Shown piece by piece: positions 10,401 through 20,110 of a stretch of DNA of 64,000 bases. Both the position numbers and the translations under genes were made by a program. Origin of the DNA: Ostrinia nubilalis. Lineage: Eukaryota; Arthropoda; Insecta; Lepidoptera; Crambidae. The notes under the pieces are model-generated. The model was not told the DNA's origin. It searched no databases and saw only the letters and a list, made by a program, of their open reading frames with translations. Numbering within the stretch: the stretch's first letter is position 1; the number at the start of each line of letters is the position of its first letter. The stretch spans positions 5,839,001-5,903,000 of the forward strand of contig NC_087117.1 in NCBI RefSeq assembly GCF_963855985.1. Reading direction: 5' to 3'.

Positions 10401-10930
10401 TTTCGGCTGGTTGCCATGGTCTACCTACAATCTTACAATCTTCAACAAGCGTTGTTTTCTTTCTTTCTTCTTTCTAAGTCTGAAGCACATCTCAAGTATC
10501 GCTAACGTTTGACGTCACATTAACACCCTCCCGTACCGCTTCCATACCTCAGGTAATAATATAGGCACAGTGTAGCTCATATACAGAGTGTTAGGTAAAT
10601 GGGTGTATGAGCCGACACTAGCCCATGTTAAATGCATATAAATAGAATGGTGAAGTCAAAAATTTGATCTTTTTTTTAAATTTTCATACAAAATAAATTT
10701 TATAAAATTCGATTTGTATGAAAATTTAAATAATTCAAATGAAGATATCAATTTTTTGACTTCACCATACCATTTATATGCCCAAGTTAACATGGGCTAG
10801 TGTCGGCTCATATACGCATTTACCTAACACCCTGTATAAACTGTGATATGGGTCTTGTTCAGACTTCAGTAATAAAAATATTTATTTTTTTATTCCAGGG
10901 CTCTTGAAGAAACCGGCACCGAAAACTTAG
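4377..10930 (+). CDS. Unrecognised protein with long lysine-rich tail (5 coding exons, 5' incomplete)
   Basis: Five exons join in phase: 4377-4472, 6386-6506, 7077-8783, 8991-9068 and 10899-10930, ending in TAG. All junctions have GT donors and CAG acceptors. The first exon has an acceptor, so more 5' exons lie upstream, beyond the window or unrecognised. The first ~110 residues look helical and mixed in composition (motifs LADKYANSLYMEP, ANLLEVSWTL, YIKIITQAHRQLSD). The next ~480 residues are low-complexity Lys/Asn/Ser/Glu with many KK pairs and end RLLKKPAPKT. The tail composition suggests a nuclear or nucleic-acid-bound protein, but that is inference. I could not assign the N-terminal part to a family. 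The introns are packed with repeats. An AATAAA at 11828-11833 could end the transcript. A second copy of the last exon and 3' UTR lies at 28682-28925. Confidence 0.75.
4485..4910. mobile_element. Palindromic DNA element with a nested MITE
   Basis: The outer arms are an inverted repeat carrying GCACGTAGAATTTCGTCCAA and CCCCAAGCTACCCATCC, ending in CTTTA. The same arms occur at 11547-11731, 18135-18287 and 33426-33541 (paired) and at 15866-15950 and 60095-60180 (single). Inside, 4622-4845 is a second inverted repeat starting ATGAGGGCTATCGTTTT. The element occupies an intron of the lysine-rich gene. Confidence 0.75.
4966..6305. repeat. Intronic repeat, copy 1 (interrupted)
   Basis: Positions 4970-5127 and 5985-6305 match 9080-9245 and 9245-9600 in order. 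Copy 1 is split by ~850 bp of unrelated sequence between GAAGCTAT and AGGGCTGACTTCGG. Both copies lie in introns of the same gene in the same orientation. No ORF of interest is seen. Confidence 0.65.
6386..6506 (+). CDS. Lysine-rich protein gene, exon
   Basis: The 121-nt exon has the acceptor GTATTCGTTGCAG and donor GTGAGT. It reads QEGGYILKCANLLEVSW ... FDLEYM plus one base, so the next exon starts in phase 1. The residue pattern (alternating hydrophobic and polar, two Trp) is typical of folded protein and unlike the low-complexity tail. Confidence 0.72.
6714..6812. mobile_element. Small MITE
   Basis: The inverted ends are ATTGAGTTGGAATGTCGCGT and a GCGCCATTTCAACTCAAT counterpart, about 80 bp apart, in an AT-rich intron. 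The rest of this 570-bp intron shows no gene. Confidence 0.55.
7077..8783 (+). CDS. Lysine-rich protein gene, large exon
   Basis: The 1707-nt exon runs from TTACTTGTTCCAG to GTAAGT and is open throughout. It begins DESYIKIITQAHRQLSD ... TLLLSKIISTCLEAQG and then becomes a long Lys/Asn/Ser/Asp tract with KKKK runs and repeated KK-polar blocks. Reading frames on the opposite strand across it are compositional shadows. Codons in the tail are strongly A-ending, in contrast to the GC-rich first exon at 4377. Confidence 0.8.
8784..8990. repeat. Intron with a short repeat fragment
   Basis: The intron contains CTAGCGGCCGCCCGCGACTT and the neighbouring block GTCTTAGTGAGCACCTACG, both repeated at 22070-22160. 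Confidence 0.55.
8991..9068 (+). CDS. Lysine-rich protein gene, 78-nt exon
   Basis: The exon follows TTCTTATTTACAG and precedes GTAAGT. It reads KIPSKFKNSSDMNKM ... TTSIP in the tail's style, enters in phase 1 and leaves in phase 1. It is therefore frame-neutral if skipped. Confidence 0.65.
9076..9600. repeat. Intronic repeat, copy 2
   Basis: This is the uninterrupted counterpart of 4966-6305. It starts six bases after the donor of the 78-nt exon. The remainder of the intron to 10898 holds poly-T runs, an IR element (10582-10837) and a block at 10130-10370 with GAGAAGCTGGTTTTCAGCGG, which resembles a non-LTR element end. No gene is seen. Confidence 0.6.
10582..10837. mobile_element. Near-perfect palindromic MITE
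   Basis: Arms of about 110 bp begin ACAGAGTGTTAGGTAAATG and end in CATTTACCTAACACCCTGTA. They include CTAGCCCATGTTAA and TGGTGAAGTCAAAAA. The centre is AT-rich. It belongs with the other CAGGGTG-ended elements. Confidence 0.75.
10899..10930 (+). CDS. Lysine-rich protein gene, last coding exon
   Basis: The exon follows a T-rich tract and TATTCCAG. It joins in phase 1 to give RLLKKPAPKT and TAG. The 3' UTR continues to about 11850 with an AATAAA at 11828. A palindromic repeat at 11547-11731 lies inside the UTR but is absent from the duplicate copy at 28682-28925. Confidence 0.65.
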
Positions 10931-11546
10931 TTTAAATGTGTGATGAAATGACAATTGTTAATTTAATTTAAGTTGATCTTAATAATTAAATGTTAATGTT
11001 AATTTGTGTATAGTTGGCGCAACGAGTGTTGAGGCGATCAACATAAGCAAAGATTTCTTTAACTGTCTAGAATCCGTATTTACGTGTCATTTCGATAGAA
11101 CGATTACTCAATAGGATCGCAACTCAGCGGTTTGTCATTTAATTTTGACGTTTAATCACTGTCATCCGAATAAACCAAAATAGGTAATATAGGTGAATAC
11201 CGCGGAAGTAACGATTGAATACGCATAAAAACGAAATCCGTTAATACGTGAATACGAAAAGTGACATCAGCGATTATTATATGACATTGACAGGAGGGTG
11301 CTACTATAAGAAAGAAAGAAACATTTATTGAACAACTAAAAATCTGAAAAAATGTCAGAGCTCAAACTTTCAGCGTGCCAATGAGTGCTAACAGTTGTGT
11401 TATGTCACATCACGCATCTCTTTCTCTCACAAGTGTTGCTATAGTGACATCTCGCTCGCTAAATCCTTTGTTGCTTTATTCCGCTAGGTATAATAACTTT
11501 ATGAATCTTAGCTTGTGTTCATGGCCTCAACTTTCGTTGCGCAAAC

Positions 11547-11731
11547 TAAGCCCGGTCTGTGAGCACGTAGAATTTTGTCCAATGACTCCAAGCTACCCAT
11601 CCTTATCGCTCGCGCGTAATTATGTTGCTGTCGCGCTCCAACACTCACTGCGGTCGCACAGTCGCGACAGCGATAAGGATGGGTAGCTTGGGGTCATTGG
11701 ACAAAATTCTACGTGCTCACAGACCAGACTA
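11547..11731. mobile_element. Palindromic element in the 3' UTR
   Basis: The arms contain GAGCACGTAGAATTTTGTCC and its complement, and the centre is TGTTGCTGTCGCGCTCC ... GTCGCGACAG. It is a compact full copy of the family described at 4485-4910. Confidence 0.75.
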
Positions 11732-11883
11732 TAATATGAATGAAATGTTATTGTGTATGTAATTATGTATGAGATATTTTTGGAAGTGTTTTACCCATTT
11801 TTGAATCCATTAAATTGTTACTATCAAAATAAAAGATTAAACACTAAAACGTATTTTTCTTAAATAGCACTATTAAAGGACGT

Positions 11884-12801
11884 GTATATGTCGCAGGCAA
11901 ATTGTATGATTCCGCATTTTACAAACGGCGTCGTCAGTTTACAAACGCTCGCTGTTCTGTGAAATGCCGAAGGCAAATTGGCGACTCGTTCAATTGATAA
12001 AATTTCGACTATGATTGTTGCAATAGGGTGACCATCATAAAACACATGTAGGATAAATCGGACCTTATATCAGTAATTCAAATTCTATTCAAATAGACAA
12101 TATCGATCTTTAATTTGGTACTGAATTTTGTCTCGACTACCATGTCCACTGTCCCTATGAATATCTAACAATATTTATTTATTTGGTCACCAACAAGGTT
12201 ACACTTTAGCGTTCACATATCATAATAGTCTTCCATAGGTATGTTTTCCGTTGGGCTCTCAGGGCTGTCTTTTTTCAGAATAAGATAGTCCACATCGCCA
12301 ATACTCATACATCATATTTTTTATACCATATAATATTCCGCAGCAGTCCTCCGAGCACCAGATCCCATTGTCACCTTAGCGTTTTTTACATGCCTTATAA
12401 CCTCAAAAACTTTTTCATTTGTCCACGGCTTTTTCACTGCTCCTATTTTTGAATCGTAAAATAAATGTCTTTAAAACAATAGTTTTTTGTGAAAAGTCCT
12501 TTGAATACGTAGAATTTGCACTGTTTTCAATATTTTTCTGTATTACAACACCACTACTCGACGCCATTTTTCTTGTTTTGATTGGCAGCGCCTCGCGTGG
12601 TAAGAAAAAGAACTAAATTCTTCAATTTGCCGCGGCATTTTGTAAACGGCGGTTGAATTGGCTATCAAATTTTGTGGCATATTATAAAGTGCCAAGGCAA
12701 TTTACATTTTGCCTTCGGCATTTCATAGAACAGCGAGCGTTTGTGAACTGACGACGCCATTTGTAAAATGCGGAATCATACAATTTGCCTGCGACATATA
12801 C
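11884..12801. mobile_element. DNA transposon with ~105-bp inverted ends and decayed ORF
   Basis: The ends are TATATGTCGCAGGCAAATTG and CAATTTGCCTGCGACATATA, with about 105 bp of inverted homology. On the minus strand near 12567-12330 there is an ATG-initiated frame (MASSSGVVIQKN) and, in another frame, KKPWTNEKVFEVIRHVKNA. I infer a frameshifted remnant of a transposase or of its DNA-binding N-terminus. The superfamily is unknown. Confidence 0.6.
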
Positions 12802-12807
12802 CTACAC

Positions 12808-12998
12808 CTATCATCAACCCGGAATGGGATCGTAACCGTATCAACTCGAGGCGGTTAGTATACATATTTATTCTTTGTATGAAACTCCATACTGTAACGC
12901 ACACTTATCCGCACCGTAACGCAAACGCCTCGCCTCGCGGTTGACAGTGCGCGAAAGGCGATACGGTGTTGATCCTTTCAGAGTTATTGATAAGTCTG
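12808..12998. mobile_element. MITE, CACACTTATCAAC family
   Basis: It shares ATCGTAACCGTATCAACTCG, GCACACTTATCCGCACCGTAA and GGCGATACGGTGT with 39250-39831. Here it is uninterrupted, which shows the empty site for the Harbinger-like insertion at 39349. Confidence 0.65.
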
Positions 12999-12999
12999 C

Positions 13000-14045
13000 T
13001 ATGGCCTTTCTCTGTGGTCATGTCATGACCCATCAGAGATTTTTACATTTCACTTCGGTACGGGAACCGTAATGAAACAGTGGATATAAATACCTATTTA
13101 TTTTATTACAATAAAGTTAAGTACCTAAGTAACGACCTTATTATGTTTTAATTACTTACTAGCTTTCCGCTACCTTTATCGCGCGCGTCCCTGTTTCAAA
13201 AACCGGGATAAAAACTATCCTATGTCCTTTCCCGAGACTCACACTGTCTCTATGTCATCAAAATCGGTTCAGTGGTTTAGGCGTGAAAGCAAGACAGACA
13301 GAAGAGTTACTCAAACAAAATGGTTGATTCTACTACTGAAATATAAACTACTTTTCCTACAGGATCAATAGCAAATTTTCAGAAAATAAATACATTCCAT
13401 AACTGACTGCTGATGATTTATTTGTGTGGTATTTTTTATAATTGAACTTCGGTCTATTCAGAAAAGTTGTATTTGAACCAGAATCATCAATTTTTTTTAT
13501 CAAGAAAATAATGCTAGCTAAAAACAATAACGTATCTATATTCTATACCTTCTTTAATACCCACTTGAACGTCTGTGGGCACTACAGTTAACAGATAAAT
13601 TACACTATTAGCATATACCTACCTACCTACTACCACAGATAATATAATACTAGTACAGATGCATCATCCCATACTCGAAATGTGGCCGACCTAAGTCTTG
13701 AAACTGCTCGGGCCCGCTTGGTTTCCTAGTGGTGATAACAGATCGCGCTAGTGTGCCGCAGCGGACTTGACCGTCCCGCGGTTTGCGACCCGCTAATGCT
13801 TTCTATTCTAGCAACTTGAGCGGAGTATTTATTTGGTGTGCTATATCAAAAGATGGCGCTAAAGCCAATAAGTTTACTGCTTTGTTTATGAAGGCATGTA
13901 ACTAAGCAAAAAACAGATTAGAGACGCTATTGAAAATTTCGACACGGTATAATAATGTCCAAGTAGCACAACGATCACAGCCGACGCTCAATATCCAGCA
14001 CCGTGGATTCGTATCCCGCTACAAATTATCATCATAAAACTCCAT
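13000..14045. other. No gene seen
   Basis: AT-rich sequence. A partial copy of the R1 repeat (CTAGCTTTCCGC, then AAAACCGGGATAAAAACTATCC) lies at 13160-13320. There is no splice-bounded open frame. Confidence 0.5.
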
Positions 14046-14059
14046 TTTGTTTTATTTTA

Positions 14060-14475
14060 TCAACCGACTTCAAAAAAGGAGGAGGTTATCAATTCGACCC
14101 GTATGTTTTTTTTTTTTTTTCTATGTTTGTTACGCGATAACTCCGCCAATTATGAACCGATTTGAACAAATCTTTTTTCGGCGTATAGGTAATACCTCAA
14201 GGGTGGTCCCATTTAAATTTAATAATAGAAAAAACAACCCCCAAGGGTGGAAAATTGGGGATGAACTTTTTTATACGCAATATCTCCGCCGATTATAAAT
14301 CAATTTGAACGATTATTTTTTTGTTGAATAGGTATTATCAAAAGGGTGGTTTCATGCGAATTTGAAGAAAATATTTCACCCCCAAGGGTGGAAAATTGGG
14401 GTTGAACTTTTTTATACGCAATATTTTTAATTTTTAGTTTTTTTTGTGTTCACGCATTTGAAGTCGGTTTTATTT
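14060..14475. mobile_element. Dispersed repeat with AACCGACTTCAAA inverted ends
   Basis: It runs from AACCGACTTCAAAAAAGGAG to TGAAGTCGGTT and contains the paired blocks CCCAAGGGTGGAAAATTGGG. Two further copies in the opposite orientation lie at 29318-29717 and 29745-30156. Apparent ORFs within it are repeat-derived. Confidence 0.7.
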
Positions 14476-14479
14476 TTTT

Positions 14480-15240
14480 TAAAAGTTAATTATTAGGTAT
14501 ATAAAACAGGAAAATATCGAAACATGCAGTAATAAAGGTAGATATCAATAAAAAACTTATTTTTTCCATAAAAATATTCAGAAATAATTATTATGTAAAA
14601 AAAACATAACCCTCCTTCTGGAGCAGTCAAGTAAATATCAAATGAACTGTTCGTAAAAAATACAAAATCCAGTTTTAGTTTTTCGTACTCGTATCGTAGT
14701 TTATTCAAAAATATGCCTACATTTTAATCGACTTGCACATACAGGTTTAAGATTTAGGATTATCTGTGATTTAGGCTAAGGATTTAGGTTTAGGTTTTTT
14801 GTTGCATTCGTTTGCGCGTCACTCGCGATAATAATAGCACCTACCTATTTATTTACGAGTAATAATACCGCGCTGGCACAAAATATACCTAGGTGGCAAA
14901 ATCTGGGGGCACGGCAGTGCCCCCACCAAGTCGAGCAAAAAAGCGGCACGGCCGTACCATCCTTTTCTCGAAGCAATTCAGGCCATTTTCGACTGCCTGT
15001 AACTTCGTTGTGGATAAAACTAGAAGGCTGAATTTTCATTAGCTATGCAGGCATTGTAAAGACACGGTATATTTAAAATTTCATTCAATTTGAACCAGTA
15101 GTTTAGGAATTATAACGGGTCAAAGTTACTTAATTTTGTCACTCACTGACTCACTGACTCACCGATCATCAAAATTCTAAGGCACTTCTAGCAGACCTAG
15201 AAGCTTCAAATTTGGAATATAAGTAGTGTTTGGTGTATGA
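14480..15240. other. No gene seen
   Basis: AT-rich, with a repeat fragment around 14890-15180 (GGGGGCACGGCAGTGCCCCC and runs of TCACTCACTGACTCACTGAC). Confidence 0.45.
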
Positions 15241-15257
15241 ATCAAGGAAAAACTTAA

Positions 15258-15471
15258 ATATTTGGGGGCACGGTAGTGCAACCGCCAAGTCGAGAAAAAT
15301 TTTTCAATTTCGGTCCAGTTTTCTAGATACATAACTGCTGTCTACAAAATACAAAAAGAAATGAGATTTGGGGGCACGGTAGTGCAACCGCCAAGTCGAG
15401 TAAAATTTTTCAATTTCGGTCCAGTTTTCTAGATACATAACTGCTGTCTACAAAATACAAAAAGAAATGAG
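15258..15471. repeat. Two tandem ~108-bp repeats
   Basis: Two near-identical units start TTTGGGGGCACGGTAGTGCA and contain CAATTTCGGTCCAGTTTTCT. The unit is related to the sequence at 14890. Confidence 0.7.
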
Positions 15472-15796
15472 ATCCCATCAAAAACAATACTTGTCAAAAA
15501 AACCAAGTCTCGCAACTCAGTTGTTCTACGGTAAAAAGTTGTGAGATCCATGTAATACCAAGTCCAGGCCAGGAAATCTTTAACGTTTTACATAAATATA
15601 TTGACTTGGCCATCGCATGAAAACACGTGTAAATTAAATTATTTAGTGCGATGGCCAAGTCAATATTTATATTTATGTAAAACGTTAAAGATTTCCTGGC
15701 CTGGACTTGGTATTACATGGATCTCACAACTTTTTACCGTGGAACAACTGAGTTGCGAGACTTGGTTTTTTTGACAAGTATTGTTTTTGATGGGAT
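15472..15796. mobile_element. 325-bp long-arm palindrome
   Basis: The arms are about 145 bp and begin ATCCCATCAAAAACAATACT. They pair almost perfectly, with the turn near GCATGAAAACACGTG. Recent insertion is suggested by the arm identity. It has no coding potential. Confidence 0.75.
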
Positions 15797-15865
15797 ATTA
15801 TTTACTTATTTAATTATTATTTTACTAATGTTTTATTCCTTCTCTCTCTCTATTTATCGTCGCCG

Positions 15866-16160
15866 AATACGTAGAATTTCGTCCAATGACACCATGCTAC
15901 CCATCCTTATCACTCGCGCGTAATTGTATTGCTGTCGCGCTCGCTCACTCACTTTGACGGCCCGTCCCCGTCGTACGGGCTCGGCGACCGGACTACAGCA
16001 TCATTTTCGATTCACTTACACGTGCTGCGTGAATGGCTGGCATGCATACCTACTAAGTATATTGACGTTACTGGGATCGGGAGTAGCCCCAATGGATGGG
16101 TACCTGCCTACCAAGCTTGTTTTCATTTAGCGCGTGACACTGGTCTTTTTAAATGAGTAG
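15866..16160. repeat. Half copy of the palindromic family plus repeat debris
   Basis: One arm only (ACGTAGAATTTCGTCCAATG to GTCGCGCTCG) is present, followed by sequence without recognisable genes. Confidence 0.5.
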
Positions 16161-16189
16161 GTAGATAAGATTAATAATTCATAAATTAA

Positions 16190-16662
16190 TCGTGTGCGTT
16201 ACATCAGCGACATGGTGACGCTGGTCGGGATGTGCTTATGTGGAGGGGTTGGTGCCTTGTATCCTGTAAATGTGTCGAGAGTCTACCATTTGTACCTACC
16301 CGGTAAGGTTGCGGAGTACTTAATTGGTGAAAATGGGATTCCGCTGCGGTAATGCTTCTTATTTTCTTCAATTACTCCGAAATCTTATTGGGCAAAAATG
16401 CTAGATTCTCGTCTCGGCACATTTACAGGATTTAAGGCTCTACCTTTTCCATGACATAAGCACATCTTGATCAGCGTCACCATATCGTCGCTTGCCTCTC
16501 TAACTGACGTAACTGACATTTTGCAAAATTTTCAGGCGATTAGATAGATCGATTCGTCTTGCGAAATTAATTAAGATGGCGTAGATAACTCCGTTTCGAA
16601 AAAAATGTCAGATACGTCACTTAGAGAGGCAAGCGACGATATCTCTGAGGTAACGCACACGA
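16190..16662. mobile_element. Composite MITE with nested palindromes
   Basis: The outer ends are CGTGTGCGTTAC and GTAACGCACACG. Inside, 16208-16290 pairs with 16408-16482 (GTGACGCTGGTCGGGATGTG and its diverged complement), and 16486-16640 is a second inverted repeat (GTCGCTTGCCTCTCTAA). At least two elements are nested or have recombined. Confidence 0.6.
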
Positions 16663-17320
16663 ATGAATCTGCATTTTGATTTTAAATAAGTGAAATACAA
16701 CTTGATGCAGACTGACATGTATTTGGGAGAGAACTTGCTTAAGGATAATTACCTACTGTCTACCGTAACATTCGCTGCCTGCCGCTCGCGCACCCTGCTT
16801 CTAATTTCAAGGACGCCAATCCAATGTGCCGCGCGGTCGCGTCTCGGCGTGGCCAGCTAGTAGGTAGGTAAATTATGATGCGTCGCCGCAGAGTAGCCGG
16901 CTATGGAGCGTGCGAGTGAGACAGCAAAGCTCTCACTTTGTTTATGTTTTGGCCGAATTTAATAATTAACAATGGAATTAAACAGGGGATTAACAATGGG
17001 TTCACTTTAATAGGTACATATCTTAAAATAAATTAAATGAGTAAAAAAAACATTAACTGCACCTCTGCACCGCACTTACCTACTAACAGCTCTCTGCGTG
17101 GCTGAAAGGTTGACTGGCGGATAATGCTCTTAACATTATGAACAAAAGGTGGACCTTAAACATTATTATCGGCAATACAGTTTATAACCGACTACACCAG
17201 AAAAAGGGTTATGTTTTTCCAGTGTATGTAGGTCTTTAGATTAAGATTCGTCTTAATTATTATTGTGAGTGACACTGGGTAGGTTATCATAATTGGAAGG
17301 AAAACAATCGAACCTTTTAT
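16663..17320. other. No gene seen
   Basis: Mixed-composition sequence with no splice-bounded ORF or clear repeat ends. Confidence 0.4.
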
Positions 17321-17480
17321 AGCCACGATAGCCGAACGGTGAAGGGGTCGGAGTGGCCGACTCGAGATCCGGGGAACGCGGGTTCGAATCCCACCGCCGC
17401 TCGACTATTGTGGTGAGCCCACTCGTAACACAAGCTCATTTAGTTTAACACGAGGGGCTAATGGGACTATTAGTAATATT
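17320..17480 (+). mobile_element. tRNA-derived SINE
   Basis: The tRNA-like head contains GATAGCCGAACGGTGAAGGG (A-box region) and GCGGGTTCGAATCCCACCG (B-box region), followed by CTCGACTATTGTGGTGAGCC. The extended variable region and the non-tRNA tail mark it as a SINE and not a tRNA gene. Confidence 0.75.
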
Positions 17481-18134
17481 TGGAATACAAATTGCTAATA
17501 ATCTTAAAAAAAATAATCAAAATTGTCGATTTTAGGCGCCACAATGTTAGACAAATTATAGCCAAACTTTTGTAATGCTAATTTGTGTTTCTTTCATTTT
17601 TATTTGAATGTAGATGTTTTTTTTTGCATTTTACAAGAAATATGACAATTAATAAAAATAATAATTTGTTGCAAAACCAAACCTATTTTAGTATTTTTAT
17701 AAGTGACGAAATAAAACAGCAGCGATGAGCGCCATCTATTACATCATTTGTAACTAAATGCTACTTCGACAGCGCCGCAAAAACGATTGCTTAAGACTTC
17801 AGTTTTTACTAAAGATAAAATTTTATTATATGAAGAAATATTGTTTATTTGAATCATTCACTGTGTTTAAATGAACAAATTAATGTGTAAAACATTTTTT
17901 CATTATAGTTTACTGAGCATTAGTGACTTTTTACAAACGTCTTCAGAAATTCGATACTTATGTCGCCATCTAGTGAGATTGATTTGGAATGATTCAAGAT
18001 TTATAGGCATCGGGTTCCCGTGCTACTACTAAACTACGAGGAGATTCTACTCAACAAATATTACAGTACGCCGACAGAAAATACCACGCGCACGAATAAT
18101 AGCACGTGCAAGCTACTGGGCTTGCACGACAATT
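17481..18134. other. No gene seen
   Basis: AT-rich intergenic sequence without recognisable coding exons. Confidence 0.4.
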
Positions 18135-18287
18135 CCGTCCAATGACCCCAAGCTACCCATCCTTATCGCTCGCGCGTAATTATGTTGCTGTCGCGCTTGC
18201 ACACTCACTGCGGGCGCCCGTCGCACAGTCGCGACAGCAATATAATTACGCGCGAGCGATAAGGATGGGTAGCTTGGGGTCATTGGA
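18135..18287. mobile_element. Palindromic element, full copy
   Basis: The arms are CGTCCAATGACCCCAAGCTA and its complement, around a GC-rich centre GCGGGCGCCCGTCGCACAG. It lacks the outermost CTTTA-CCTGG ends present at 4485 and 11547. Confidence 0.7.
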
Positions 18288-18356
18288 TCATATCACCACG
18301 CGCCCCGCCACGCCCCCGACCCCCCGCCGCGCTGCCATATCAGTGTCCGCAGCCCA

Positions 18357-19500
18357 GTGTCTTTAGTGCGTCGCCGCATCGAGAACGGAGCGGAGCTCGA
18401 GTTGTTTAAACCGAAACAACGCCTGGCTCAAATAAAAAAGGCGATGCAGCTAGCTAAGGAAGAACCACCCGAACGAAACGTGAGTCGCTTGTTGGGGAGT
18501 GGGTCGAGAAATCGTCCTTCAACTCGGGAACGCCACTTGCCGATCGAAGACTTGGCCGCCGCACTTCATTCAATTGCGAAGCCGCGTCCTATACCGCGCG
18601 CCTTCTACGAACCAAACTTCTACGGGGACCCTGCAGACTGTCTCTTCTTTAAGAGAAGATACGAGTAGTCATCACGTACGAGTTCAAGCCGTCGGAAAAC
18701 TTGACAAGAATTCAAATGGCGGTGCAAGGCACAGCTATGGAACTCATTGAAGATTTGCTCCGCACTAGCACGAACCCAAACGAGTTAACACAAGTGCTAG
18801 ATCGAACAAACGGAACCCGCATACGTTACTTGCTTGCCCAACCTCGCTGACAACGATAGTGTAGCCGTACGGAACTTCAGTGCCGCAGTCCGTTCGTGTG
18901 TCTACTTTGAAGAACATAGGGCGGACGGATATTTGAACAATCCTTAGTTCAGGAGTTACCAGACAAGCTTCGCCCGCACAATGTGATATAGCAAGTTCGT
19001 CCGGCGACTTTTACGGCGACGTCGATTTGCGAGTGTCGCCTACCTTAACTGTGGTGTGGATTTCCTGGAAGAGCTGGCCGACACAGCTGCGTTTATGGTG
19101 TCTACTGACGTGGGTGACCTTCAAAGCCGAACTTACCCAAGTCTACGTACCACAATAGACAGCACTCATCAAATCCTCCTGAGTTCAGTTGCTTGGGCAC
19201 TCAGGGCACGACATCAGGTGCTTCATCGACTGGGGAACAAAACCGCACCTGCACTCCATGTTTAAGCCATCCAAGACAACGCCACTCTTGTAGCGGAGTT
19301 TTGGGCTGACACTGTGTAGGTTTGTTGTCGACACGAAAAGAAGAAGTAGACAGCAAATACGTCGACTGCACGTCAACCGAACCGCATAGTGCACAAAGTG
19401 ATGGAAGTGACTGAAAAAGAACCTGAAGTTGTGTGTGGTTATGTGAAGGACAACATATTCGGTTGCCAAACTGCAGTGAATTCGTGAAAATGGAACTTGA
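18357..19500 (+). pseudogene. BEL/Pao-like Gag relic
   Basis: The frame at 18357-18668 reads RIENGAELELFKPKQRL, MQLAKEEPPERN, then IPRAFYEPNFYGDPADCLFF. This resembles the Gag pattern of BEL/Pao elements, where a proline-led segment precedes an FxGDP motif. After a frame break it continues with TRIQMAVQGTAMELIEDLL and then decays with many stops. It is a dead fragment. Family assignment rests on motif resemblance only. Confidence 0.5.
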
Positions 19501-20029
19501 TTAGAAGTGGGACTTAGTTTTGTGTAATTCTACAGCTCGAGGTCTCAGTCCGTACCATCGAGATATAGAGAGATGCCAACTAATGCGCTGAGTTCGAATC
19601 GAAACTCAAGTGTCGCATTACAAATTCACACACACAAAGAAATCAAAATAATTGTGCTCATTATCCACTGCGGTATCAGTCCTCAACGTTCGAATAATCT
19701 TTCTACGCAAGCAATGTAAGCTGTTTACATTATGACGTCGCTGCTGTCATCATGGCTTTCACAAACAATGTGTTCTGTATTTGGCCATATTGCTGCGACA
19801 CCGGCCCCGCCCCCATCGCACATCTTCCATTAGTTTCTGTGATCTGTGGTCCGTAACTTCGCGGTATCTTGAGATCTTGCATTGTTCCTTACTTCGTCCC
19901 ATTCGTTCCCGCTCGCCATATCTTCTGCATTAGTATTCGGGAGCCAATTGACAACGGGCAAATAAGTCCCAGTGGGTCTCGATCTCCAACCCGCCTGCCA
20001 AGCGGTATTATGGCATAACCCTCCACTAT

Positions 20030-20110
20030 AGTGGAGGAGGCTCATAGTCCAGCGTTGGACTGTAAAGGGCTGTTGATGATGATGATGATGAAATGAGTCC
20101 CAGTGGGTCA
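20030..20110 (+). mobile_element. LINE 3' end with (ATG)n tail
   Basis: TCATAGTCCAGCGTTGGACT is followed by GGGCTGTTGATGATGATGAT. This is the usual 3' end of RTE-type LINEs in Lepidoptera. Similar ends lie at 26460, 40670, 58050, 61270 and 62690. Confidence 0.6.

Noticed and set aside
14047..14298. An 83-codon ORF repeated at 29488-30163
   Set aside because: It lies entirely in the AACCGACTTCAAA dispersed repeat and its frame depends on a variable T run.
17320..17420. A tRNA gene candidate with GGTTCGAATCC
   Set aside because: The middle region is too long for a cloverleaf and a known SINE-like tail follows.
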